From Membranipora membranacea (taxonomy: Eukaryota; Bryozoa; Gymnolaemata; Cheilostomatida; Membraniporidae), in NCBI GenBank assembly GCA_914767715.1, contig OU612072.1:18850001-18910000 (forward strand): DNA of 60,000 bases. The letters run 5' to 3'. Within the stretch, counting starts at the first letter, position 1. Every line of letters starts with the position of its first letter. The notes below the pieces were generated by a model, which saw only the letters and a list, made by a program, of their open reading frames with translations, was not told the DNA's origin and did no database searches. Shown piece after piece: positions 23,361 through 34,693 of the stretch. The translations under genes and the position numbers were made by a program.

Positions 23361-26030
23361 TGATATTCGGGATTTTGAATGAAGCTAATGAGGCCATCAG
23401 CTTGTCAGAGTTTGAAAGAATTCCGATGGCTATTTCAAATTTGAACCTGCCGTTTGGCATGTTTTTTATGACAAAAGTGTCCCTCGTTAAAAACGTTGCT
23501 GACGCCAAACTAAGAGGAGCAGTCCCGAACGGGTTTCAGTTTCAAAGTCAGCATGAAATTGCCTACGTTATAGAGTAGGTTAGAAGGAAATCTATTTTTT
23601 AAACTGGCCGTAAAAAAAACCAAGAGTCCCCCCTTTGTTACTTTTTTAAATTTTAAACTCGCTCTAATTCCTGTTCTATTTATCGTAGGATCTTGATATT
23701 CGGGTTTTGAATGAGGCCAATGAGGCCATCAGCGGGTCAGAGTTTGAAAGAATTCCGATGGCTATTTCAAATTTGAGCCAGCCGTTTGGCATGTTATTTT
23801 ATGACAAAAGTGGCCCTCGTTAAAAACAGTGCTGACGCCAAACTTAGAGCAGCAGTCCCGAACGGGTTTCAGTTTCAAAGTCAGCATGAAATTGCCTACG
23901 TTATAGAGTAGGTTAGAAGGAATTCTATTTTTTAAACTGGCCGTAAAAAAAACCAAGGGTCCCCCCTTTGTTACTTTTTTAAATTTTAAACTCACTCTAA
24001 TTCCTGTTCTATATATCGTAGAGTCTTGATATTCGGGATTTTGAATGAGGCCAATGAGGCCATCAGCGGGTCAGAGTTTGAAATAATTCCCATGGCTATT
24101 TCAAATTTGAGCCTGCCGTTTGGCATGTTTTTTTATGAAAAAAGTGGCCCTCGTTAAAAACGTTGCTGACGCCAAACAAAGAGGAGCAGTCCCGAACGGG
24201 TTTCAGTTTCAAAGTCAGCATGATATTGCCTACGTTATAGAGTATGTTAGAAGGAAATCAATTTTTAAACTGGCCGTAAAAAAAACTAAGGGTCCCCCCT
24301 TTGTTACTTTTTTAAATTTTAAACTCGCTCTAATTCCTGTTCTTTTTATCGTAGGATCTTGATATTCGGGATTTTGAATAAGGAAAATGAGGCCATCAAC
24401 TGGTCAGAGTTTGAAAGAATTCCGATGGCTATTTAAAGTTTGAGCTTGCCGTTTGGCATGTTTTTTTATGACAAAAGTGGCCCTCGTTAAAAACGTTGCT
24501 AACGCCAAACTAAGAGGAGCAGGCCCGAACGGGTTTCAGTTTTAAAGTCAGCATGAAATTGCCTACGTTATAGAGCAGGTTAGAAGGAAATCTATTTTTT
24601 AAACTGGCCGTAAAAAAAACCAAGGGTCCCCCCTTTGTTACTTTTTAAAATTTTAAACTCGCTCTAATTCCTGTTCTATTTATCGTAGGATCTTGATATT
24701 CGAGACTTAGAATGAGGCCAATGAGGCCATGAACTGGTCAGAGTTTGAAAGAATTCCGATGACTATTTCAAATTTGAGCCTGCCGTTTGGCATGTTTTTT
24801 TATGACAAAAGTGGCCCTCGTTAAAAAGGTTGCTGGCGCCAAACAAAGAGGAGAAGTCCCGAACGGGTTTCTGTTTCAAAGTCAGCATGAAATTGCCTAC
24901 GTTATAGAGATGGTTAGAAGGAAATCTATTTTTTAAACTGGCCGTAAAAAAGACCAAGGGTCCCCCCTTTGTTACTTTTTTAAATTTTAAACTCGCTCTA
25001 ATTCCTGTTCTATTTATTGTAGGATCTTGATATTCGGGACTTAGAATGAGGCCAATGAGGCCATCAACTGGTCAGAGTTTGAAAGAATTCCGATGGCTAT
25101 TTCAAATTTGAGCCAGCCGTTTGGCATGTTATTTTATGACAAAAGTGGCCCTCGTTAAAAACAGTGCTGACGCCAAACTAAGAGCAGCAGTCCCGAACGG
25201 GTTTCAGTTTCAAAGTCAGCATGAAATTGCCTACGTTATAGAGCAGGTTAGAAGGAAATCTATTTTTTTAACTGGCCGTAAAAAAAACCAAGGGTCCCCC
25301 CTTTGTTACTTTTTTAAATTTTAAACTCGCTCTAATTCCTGTTCTATTTAGCCTAGGATCTTAATATTCGGGACTTAGAATGAGGCCAATAAGGCCATCA
25401 ACTGGTCAGAGTTTGAAAGAATTCCGATGGCTATTTCAAATTTGAGCCTGCCGTTTGGCATGTTTTTTTATGACAAAAGTGGCCCAGGTTAAAAAGATTG
25501 CTGACGCCAAACAAAGAGGGGCAGTCCCGAACGGGTTTCAGTTTCAAAGTCAGCATGAAATTGTCTACGTTATAGAGCAGGTTAGAAGGAAATCTATTTT
25601 TTTAACTGGCCGTAAAAAAAACCAAGGGTCCCCCCTTTGTTACCTTTAAAAATTTTAAACTCGCTCTAATTCCTGTTCTATTTATCGTAGGATCTTGATA
25701 TTCGGGACTTAGAATGAGGCCAATGAGGCCATCAACTGGTCAGAGTTTGAAAGAATTCCGATGGCTATTTCAAATTTGAGCCTGCCGTTTGGCATGTTTT
25801 TTTATGACAAAAGTGGCCCAGGTTAAAAAGGTTGCTGACGCCAAACAAAGAGGAGCAGTCCCGAACAGGTTTCAGTTTCAAAGTCAGCATGAAATTGCCT
25901 ACGTTATAGAGTAGGTTAGAAGGAAATCTCTTTTTTAAACTGGCCATAAAGAAAAACCAAGGGTCCCCGCTTTGTTACTTTATTAAATTTTAAACTCGCT
26001 CTAATTCCTGTTCTATTTATCGTAGGATCT
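23361..26030 (+). repeat. HOR copy a: 8-mer A B C D M B* O P
   Basis: Starts are 23361 A, 23694 B, 24027 C (333 bp), 24360 D, 24694 E/M, 25028 B*, 25362 O and 25696 P (335 bp). E/M begins as E (TTCGAGACTTAG, CATGAACTGG) and becomes M between 24732 and 24761 (GATGAC, GCTGGCGCC). B* has a B core (GCCAGCCG, CAGTGCTG) between a standard head and a TTTAGCCTAGG tail. D has the private AAGGAAAATGAGG. Compared with the full HOR, this copy lacks the stretch from the second A through L. Confidence 0.85.
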
Positions 26031-28701
26031 TGATATTCGGGATTTTGAATGAAGCCAATGAGGCCATCAGCTTGTCAGAGTTTGAAAGAATTCCGATGGC
26101 TATTTCAAATTTGAACCTGCCGTTTGGCATGTTTTTTATGACAAAAGTGCCCCTCGTTAAAAACGTTGCTGACGCCAAACTAAGAGGAGCAGTCCCGAAC
26201 GGGTTTCAGTTTCAAAGTCAGCATGAAATTGCCTACGTTATAGAGTAGGTTAGAAGGAAATCTATTTTTTAAACTGGCCGTAAAAAAAACCAAGAGTCCC
26301 CCCTTTGTTACTTTTTTAAATTTTAAACTCGCTCTAATTCCTGTTCTATTTATCGTAGGATCTTGATATTCGGGTTTTGAATGAGGCCAATGAGGCCATC
26401 AGCGGGTCAGAGTTTGAAAGAATTCCGATGGCTATTTCAAATTTGAGCCAGCCGTTTGGCATGTTATTTTATGACAAAAGTGGCCCTCGTTAAAAACAGT
26501 GCTGACGCCAAACTAAGAGCAGCAGTCCCGAACGGGTTTCAGTTTCAAAGTCAGCATGAAATTGCCTACGTTATAGAGTAGGTAAGAAGGAAATCTATTT
26601 TTTAAACTGGCCGTAAAAAAAACCACGGGTCCCCCCTTTGTTACTTTTTTAAATTTTAAACTCACTCTAATTCCTGATCTATATATCGTAGAATCTTGAT
26701 ATTCGGGATTTTGAATGAGGCCAATACGGCCATCAGCGGGTCAGAGTTTGAAATAATTCCCATGGCTATTTCAAATTTGAGCCTGCCGTTTGGCATGTTT
26801 TTTTATGAAAAAAGTGGCCCTCGTTAAAAACGTTGCTGACGCCAAACAAAGAGGAGCAGTCCCGAACGGGTTTCAGTTTCAAAGTCAGCATGATATTGCC
26901 TACGTTATAGAGTATGTTAGAAGGAAATCAATTTTTTAAACTGGCCGTAAAAAAAACTAAGGGTCCCCCCTTTGTTACTTTTTTAAATTTTAAACTCGCT
27001 CTAATTCCTGTTCTTTTTATCGTAGGATCTTGATATTCGGGATTTTGAATAAGGAAAATGAGGCCATCAACTGGTCAGAGTTTGAAAGAATTCCGATGGC
27101 TATTTAAAGTTTGAGCTTGCCGTTTGGCATGTTTTTTTATGACAAAAGTGGCCCTCGTTAAAAACGTTGCTAACGCCAAACTAAGAGGAGCAGGCCCGAA
27201 CGGGTTTCAGTTTTAAAGTCAGCATGAAATTGCCTACGTTGTAGAGCAGGTTAGAAGGAAATCTATTTTTTAAACTGGCCGTAAAAAAAACCAAGGGTCC
27301 CCCCTTTGTTACTTTTTAAAATTTTAAACTCGCTCTAATTCCTGTTCTATTTATCGTAGGATCTTGATATTCGAGACTTAGAATGAGGCCAATGAGGCCA
27401 TGAACTGGTCAGAGTTTGAAAGAATTCCGATGACTATTTCAAATTTGAGCCTGCCGTTTGGCATGTTTTTTTATGACAAAAGTGGCCCTCGTTAAAAAGG
27501 TTGCTGGCGCCAAACAAAGAGGAGAAGTCCCGAACGGGTTTCTGTTTCAAAGTCAGCATGAAATTGCCTACGTTATAGAGATGGTTAGAAGGAAATCTAT
27601 TTTTTAAACTGGCCGTAAAAAAGACCAAGGATCCCCCCTTTGTTACTTTTTTAAATTTTAAACTCGCTCTAATTCCTGTTCTATTTATTGTAGGATCTTG
27701 ATATTCGGGACTTAGAATGAGGCCAATGAGGCCATCAACTGGTCAGAGTTTGAAAGAATTCCGATGGCTATTTCAAATTTGAGCCAGCCGTTTGGCATGT
27801 TATTTTATGACAAAAGTGGCCCTCGTTAAAAACAGTGCTGACGCCAAACTAAGAGCAGCAGTCCCGAACGGGTTTCAGTTTCAAAGTCAGCATGAAATTG
27901 CCTACGTTATAGAGCAGGTTAGAAGGAAATCTATTTTTTAAACTGGCCGTAAAAAAAACCAAGGGTCCCCCCTTTGTTACTTTTTTAAATTTTAAACTCG
28001 CTCTAATTCCTGTTCTATTTAGCCTAGGATCTTGATATTCGGGACTTAGAATGAGGCCAATAAGGCCATCAACTGGTCAGAGTTTGAAAGAATTCCGATG
28101 GCTATTTCAAATTTGAGCCTGCCGTTTGGCATGTTTTTTTATGACAAAAGTAGCCCAGGTTAAAAAGATTGCTGACGCCAAACAAAGAGGGGCAGTCCCG
28201 AACGGGTTTCAGTTTCAAAGTCAGCATGAAATTGTCTACGTTATAGAGCAGGTTAGAAGGAAATCTATTTTTTTAACTGGCCGTAAAAAAAACCAAGGGT
28301 CCCCCCTTTGTTACCTTTAAAAATTTTAAACTCGCTCTAATTCCTGTTCTATTTATCGTAGGATCTTGATATTCGGGACTTAGAATGAGGCCAATGAGGC
28401 CATCAACTGGTCAGAGTTTGAAAGAATTCCGATGGCTATTTCAAATTTGAGCCTGCCGTTTGGCATGTTTTTTTATGACAAAAGTGGCCCAGGTTAAAAA
28501 GGTTGCTGACGCCAAACAAAGAGGAGCAGTCCCGAACAGGTTTCAGTTTCAAAGTCAGCATGAAATTGCCTACGTTATAGAGTAGGTTAGAAGGAAATCT
28601 CTTTTTTAAACTGGCCATAAAGAAAAACCAAGGGTCCCCCCTTTGTTACTTTATTAAATTTTAAACTCGCTCTAATTCCTGTTCTATTTATCGTAGGATC
28701 T
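26031..28701 (+). repeat. HOR copy b: 8-mer tandem duplicate of copy a
   Basis: Starts are 26031 A, 26364 B, 26697 C, 27031 D, 27365 E/M, 27699 B*, 28033 O and 28367 P. All eight follow copy a at an offset of 2,670-2,671 bp, including the E/M hybrid (switch between 27403 and 27432), the B* hybrid and the private AAGGAAAATGAGG of D. The copies are not identical. The B tail here is GTAGGTAAG with CCACGGG, whereas copy a has GTAGGTTAG with CCAAGGG. C here has CCAATACGGCC. Confidence 0.88.
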
Positions 28702-31700
28702 TGATATTCGGGATTTTGAATGAAGCCAATGAGGCCATCAGCTTGTCAGAGTTTGAAAGAATTCCGATGGCTATTTCAAATTTGAACCTGCCGTTTGGCA
28801 TGTTTTTTATGACAAAAGTGCCCCTCGTTAAAAACGTTGCTGACGCCAAACTAAGAGGAGCAGTCCCGAACGGGTTTCAGTTTCAAAGTCAGCATGAAAT
28901 TGCCTACGTTATAGAGTAGGTTAGAAGGAAATCTATTTTTTAAACTGGCCGTAAAAAAAAACCAAGAGTCCCCCCTTTGTTACTTTTTTAAATTTTAAAC
29001 TCGCTCTAATTCCTGTTCTATTTATCGTAGGATCTTGATATTCGGGTTTTGAATGAGGCCAATGAGGCCATCAGCGGGTCAGAGTTTGAAAGAATTCCGA
29101 TGGCTATTTCAAATTTGAGCCAGCCGTTTGGCATGTTATTTTATGACAAAAGTGGCCCTCGTTAAAAACAGTGCTGACGCCAAACTAAGAGCAGCAGTCC
29201 CGAACGGGTTTCAGTTTCAAAGTCAGCATGAAATTGCCTACGTTATAGAGTAGGTAAGAAGGAAATCTATTTTTTAAACTGGCCGTAAAAAAAACCAAGG
29301 GTCCCCCCTTTGTTACTTTTTTAAATTTTAAACTCACTCTAATTCCTGATCTATATATCGTAGAATCTTGATATTCGGGATTTTGAATGAGGCCAATGAG
29401 GCCATCAGCGGGTCAGAGTTTGAAATAATTCCCATAGCTATTTCAAATTTGAGCCTGCTGTTTGGCATGTTTTTTTATGAAAAAAGTGGCCCTCGTTAAA
29501 AACGTTGCTGACGCCAAACAAAGAGGAGCAGTCCCGAACGGGTTTCAGTTTCAAAGTCAGCATGATATTGCCTACGTTATAGAGTATGTTAGAAGGAAAT
29601 CAATTTTTTAAACTGGCCGTAAAAAAAACTAAGGGTCCCCCCTTTGTTACTTTTTTAAATTTTAAACTCGCTCTAATTCCTGTTCTTTTTATCGTAGGAT
29701 CTTGATATTCGGGATTTTGAATAAGGCCAATGAGGCCATCAACTGGTCAGAGTTTGAAAGAATTCCGATGGCTATTTAAAGTTTGAGCTTGCCGTTTGGC
29801 ATGTTTTTTTATGACAAAAGTGGCCCTCGTTAAAAACGTTGCTAACGCCAAACTAAGAGGAGCAGGCCCGAACGGGTTTCAGTTTTAAAGTCAGCATGAA
29901 ATTGCCTACGTTATAGAGCAGGTTAGAAGGAAATCTATTTTTTAAACTGGCCGTAAAAAAAACCAAGGGTCCCCCCTTTGTTACTTTTTTAAATTTTAAA
30001 CTCGCTCTAATTCCTGTTCTATTTATCGTAGGATCTTGATATTCGGGATTTTGAATGAAGCCAATGAGGCCATCAGCTTGTCAGAGTTTGAAAGAATTCC
30101 GATGGCTATTTCAAATTTGAACCTGCCGTTTGGCATGTTTTTTATGACAAAAGTGCCCCTCGTTAAAAACGTTGCTGACGCCAAACTAAGAGGAGCAGTC
30201 CCGAACGGGTTTCAGTTTCAAAGTCAGCATGAAATTGCCTACGTTATAGAGTAGGTTAGAAGGAAATCTATTTTTTAAACTGGCCGTAAAAAAAACCAAG
30301 AGTCCCCCCTTTGTTACTTTTTTAAATTTTAAACTCGCTCTAATTCCTGTTCTATTTATCGTAGGATCTTGATATTCGGGTTTTGAATGAGGCCAATGAG
30401 GCCATCAGCGGGTCAGAGTTTGAAAGAATTCCGATGGCTATTTCAAATTTGAGCCAGCCGTTTGGCATGTTATTTTATGACAAAAGTGGCCCTCGTTAAA
30501 AACAGTGCTGACGCCAAACTAAGAGCAGCAGTCCCGAACGGGTTTCAGTTTCAAAGTCAGCATGAAATTGCCTACGTTATAGAGTAGGTAAGAAGGAAAT
30601 CTATTTTTTAAACTGGCCGTAAAAAAAACCACGGGTCCCCCCTTTGTTACTTTTTTAAATTTTAAACTCACTCTAATTCCTGATCTATATATCGTAGAAT
30701 CTTGATATTCGGGATTTTGAATGAGGCCAATGAGGCCATCAGCGGGTCAGAGTTTGAAATAATTCCCATGGCTATTTCAAATTTGAGCCTGCTGTTTGGC
30801 ATGTTTTTTTATGACAAAAGTGGCCCTCGTTAAAAACGTTGCTGACGCCAAACTAAGAGGAGCAGTCCCGAACGGGTTTCAGTTTCAAAGTCAGCATGAA
30901 ATTGCCTACGTTATAGAGTAGGTTAGAAGGAAATCTATTTTTTTAACTGGCCGTAAAAAAAACCAAGGGTCCCCCCTTTGTTACTTTTAAAAATTTTAAA
31001 CTCGCTCTAATTCCTGTTCTATTTATCGTAGGATCTTGATATTCGGGACTTAGAATGAGGCCAATGAGGCCATGAACTGGTCAGAGTTTGAAAGAATTCC
31101 GATGGCTATTTCAAATTTGAGCCTGCCGCTTGGCATGTTTTTTTATGACAAAAGTGGCCCAGGTTAAAAAGGTTGCTGAAGCCAAACAAAGAGGAGCAGT
31201 CCCGAACGGGTTTCAGGTCAAAGTCAGCATGAAATTGCCTACGTTATAGAGCAGGTTAGAAGGAAATCTATTTTTTTAACTGGCCGTAAAAAAAACCAAG
31301 GGTCCCCCCTTTGTTACTTTTAAAAATTTTAAACTCGCTCTAATTCCTGTTCTATTTATCGTAGGATCTTGATATTCGGGACTTAGAATGAGGCCAATGA
31401 GGCCATCAACTGGTCAGATATTGAAAGAATTCCGATGGCTATTTCAAATTTGAGCCTGCCGTTTGGCATGTTTTTTTATGACAAAAGTGGCCCAGGTTAA
31501 AAAGGTTGCTGACGCCAAACAAAGAGGAGCAGTCCCGAACGGGTTTCAGTTTCAAAGTCAGCATGAAATTGCCTACGTTATAAAGCAGGTTAGAAGGAAA
31601 TCTATTTTTTTAACTGGCCGTAAAAAAAACCAAGGGTCCCCCCTTTGTTACTTTTTAAAATTTTAAACTCGCTCTAATTCCTGTTCTATTTATCGTAGGA

Positions 31701-32805
31701 TCTTGATATTCGGGACTTAGAATGAGGCCAATGAGGCCATCAACTGGTCAGAGTTTGAAAGAATTCCGATGGCTATTTCAAATTTGAACCTGCCGTTTGG
31801 CATGTTTTTTTATGACAAAAGTGGCCCTCGTTAAAAAGGTTGCTGACGCCAAACAAAGAGGGGCAGTCCCGAACGGGTTTCAGTTTCAAAGTCAGCATGA
31901 AATTGCCTACGTTATAGAGCAGGTTAGAAGGAAATCTTTTTTTTAAACTTGCCGTAAAAAAAACCAAGGGTCCCCCCTTTGTTACTTTTTTGAATTTTAA
32001 ACTCGCTCTAATTCCTGTTCTATTTATCGAAGGATCTTGATATTCGGGACTTAGAATGAGGCCAATAAGGCCATCAACTGGTCAGAGTTTGAAGGACTTC
32101 CGATGGCTATTTCAAATTTGACCCTGCCGTTTGGCATGTTTTTTTATGACAAAAGTGGCCGAGGTTAAAAAGTTTGCTGACGCCAAACAAAGAGGAGCTG
32201 TCCCGAACAGGTTTCAGTTTCAAAGTCAGCATGAAATTGCCTACGTTATAGACCAGGTTAGAAGGAATTGTATTTTTTAAACTGGCCGTAAAAAAAACCA
32301 AGGGTCCCCCGTTGTTACTTTTTTAAATTTTAAACTCGCTCTAATTCCTGTTCTATTTATCCTAGGATCTTGATATTCGGGATTTTGAATGAGGCCAATG
32401 AGGCCATCAACTGGTCAGAGTTTGAAAGAATACCAATTGCTATTTCAAATTTGAGCCTGCCTTTTGGCATGTTTTTTCATGACAAAAGTGGCCCTCGTTA
32501 AAAAGGTTGCTGACGCCAAACAAAGAGGGGCAGTCCCGAACGGGTTTCAGTTTCAAAGTCAGCATGAAATTGCCTACGTTATAGAGCAGGTTAGAAGGAA
32601 ATCTTTTTTTTAAACTGGCAGTAAAAAAAACCAAGGGTCCCCCCTTTGTTACTTTTTTAAATTTTAAACTCGCTCTAATTCCTGTTCTATTTATCGTAGG
32701 ATCTTGATATTCGGGACTTAGAATGAGGCCAATGAGGCCATCAACTGGTCAGAGTTTGAAGGACTTCCGATGGCTATTTCAAATTTGAGCCTGCCGTTTG
32801 TCATG
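28033..32805 (+). repeat. Left copy of 21.3-kb-offset duplication (O P A B C D A B C2 E-I)
   Basis: From O at 28033 to the J part of the monomer at 32705, each monomer has a partner 21,327-21,329 bp to the right (49362 to about 54130). Both copies keep C2 and run O P A B C D A B C2 E F G H I J in order. They part company in the J monomer, where this copy switches to K and the right copy does not. Confidence 0.85.
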
Positions 32806-32837
32806 TTTTTTTATGACAAAAGTGGCCCAGGTTAAAA
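32806..32837. other. J to K fusion junction
   Basis: The monomer at 32705 has the J markers GAAGGACTTCC and TTTGTCATG, and from 32838 the K markers AAAAAGGTTG and GCTGATCCC. One monomer length was removed between J and K. The same fused monomer occurs at 41699 (junction 41800-41831), copied by the 8,994-bp duplication. Confidence 0.85.
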
Positions 32838-33661
32838 AGGTTGCTGATCCCAAACAAAGAGGAGCAGTCCCGAACGGGTTTCAGTTTCAAAGTCAGCATG
32901 AAATTGCCTATATTATAGAGCAGGTTAAAAGGAAATCTATTTTTTAAACTGGCCGTAAAAAAAACCAAGGGTCCCCCCTTTGTTACTTTTTTAAATTTTA
33001 AACTCGCTCTAATTCCTGTTCTATTTATTGTAAGATCTTGATATTCGGGACTTAGAATGAGGCCAATGAGGCCATCAACTGGACAGAGTTTGAAAGAATT
33101 CCGATGGCTATTTCAAATTTGAGCCTGTCGTTTGGCATGTTTTTTAATGACAAAAGTGGCCCAGGTGAAAAAGGTTGCTGACGCCAAACAAAGAGGAGCA
33201 GTCCCGAACGGGTTTCAGTTTCAAAGTCAGCATGAATTTGCCTACGTTATAGAGCAGGTTAGAAGGAAATCTATTTTTTAAACTGGCAGTAAAAAAGACC
33301 AAGGGTCCGCCCTTTGTTACTTTTTCAAATTTGAAACTCGCTCTAATTCCTGTTCTATTTATTGTAGGATCTTGATATTCGGGACTTAGAATGAGGCCAA
33401 TGAGGCCATCAACTGGTCAGAGTTTGAAAGAATTCCGATGACTATTTCAAATTTGAGCCTGCCGTTTGGCATGTTTTTTTATGACAAAAGTGGCCCTCGT
33501 TAAAAAGGTTGCTGGCGCCAAACAAAGAGGAGAAGTCCCGAACGGGTTTCTGTTTCAAAGTCAGCATGAAATTGCCTACGTTATAGAGATGGTTAGAAGG
33601 AAATCTATTTTTTAAACTGGCCGTAAAAAAGACCAAGCGTCCCCCCTTTGTTACTTTTTTT

Positions 33662-33695
33662 AATTTTAAACTCGCTCTAATTCCTGTTCTATTTA
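33662..33695. other. M to N-tail junction (loss of N)
   Basis: The M monomer at 33373 keeps its TTTTTTTAATTTT run but ends with the N-type TTTAGCCTAGG, so N was removed by exchange in the last 50 bases. The same junction lies about 8,994 bp to the right at 42656-42689. Copies f and h keep N. Confidence 0.78.
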
Positions 33696-34375
33696 GCCTA
33701 GGAGCTTGATATTCGGGACTTAGAATGAGGCCAATAAGGCCATCAACTGGTCAGAGTTTGAAAGAATTCCGATGGCTATTTCAAATTTGAGCCTGCCGTT
33801 TGGCATGTTTTTTTATGACAAAAGTGGCCCAGGTTAAAAAGATTGCTGACGCCAAACAAAGAGGGGCAGTCCCGAACGGGTTTCAGTTTCAAAGTCAGCA
33901 TGAAATTGTCTACGTTATAGAGCAGGTTAGAAGGAAATCTATTTTTTTAACTGGCCGTAAAAAAAACCAAGGGTCCCCCCTTTGTTACCTTTAAAAATTT
34001 TAAACTCGCTCTAATTCCTGTTCTATTTATCGTAGGATCTTGATATTCGGGACTTAGAATGAGGCCAATGAGGCCATCAACTGGTCAGAGTTTGAAAGAA
34101 TTCCGATGGCTATTTCAAATTTGAGCCTGCCGTTTGGCATGTTTTTTTATGACAAAAGTGGCCCAGGTTAAAAAGGTTGCTGACGCCAAACAAAGAGGAG
34201 CAGTCCCGAACAGGTTTCAGTTTCAAAGTCAGCATGAAATTGCCTACGTTATAGAGTAGGTTAGAAGGAAATCTCTTTTTTAAACTGGCCATAAAGAAAA
34301 ACCAAGGGTCCCCCCTTTGTTACTTTATTAAATTTTAAACTCGCTCTAATTCCTGTTCTATTTATCGTAGGATCT

Positions 34376-34693
34376 TGCTATTCGGGACTTAGAATGAGGC
34401 CCAAAAAAGTTTGACAGAATTCCGATGGCTATTTCAAATTTGACCCTGCCGTTTGGCATGTTTTTTTATGACAAAAGTGGCCCAGGTTAAAAAGGTTGCT
34501 GACGCCAAACAAAGAGGAGCAGTCCCGAACGGGTTTCAGTTTCAAAGTCAGCATGAAATTGCCTACGTTATAGAGCAGGTTAGAAGGAAATCTATTTTTC
34601 AAACTGGCCGTAAAAAAAACCAAGGGTCCCCCCTTTGTTACTTTTTTAAATTTTAAACTCGCTCTAATTCCTGTTCTATTTAGCCTAGGATCT
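34376..34693 (+). repeat. 318-bp deleted monomer Q (first copy)
   Basis: The head reads GAGGCCCAAAAAAGTTTGAC where other monomers have the 9-bp direct repeat, CATCAACTGG and TCAGAGTTTGAAAG. About 22 bases are replaced by a few A residues, a net loss of 16. The monomer starts TTGCTATTCGGG and ends TTTAGCCTAGG like N, so it may be a damaged N. It is followed by an extra O-P pair. Confidence 0.9.

Noticed and set aside
34376-34693. A foreign insertion at GGCCCAAAAAAG
   Set aside because: The monomer is shorter, not longer, than normal and the flanks are ordinary satellite. This is a deletion with a few filler A residues.
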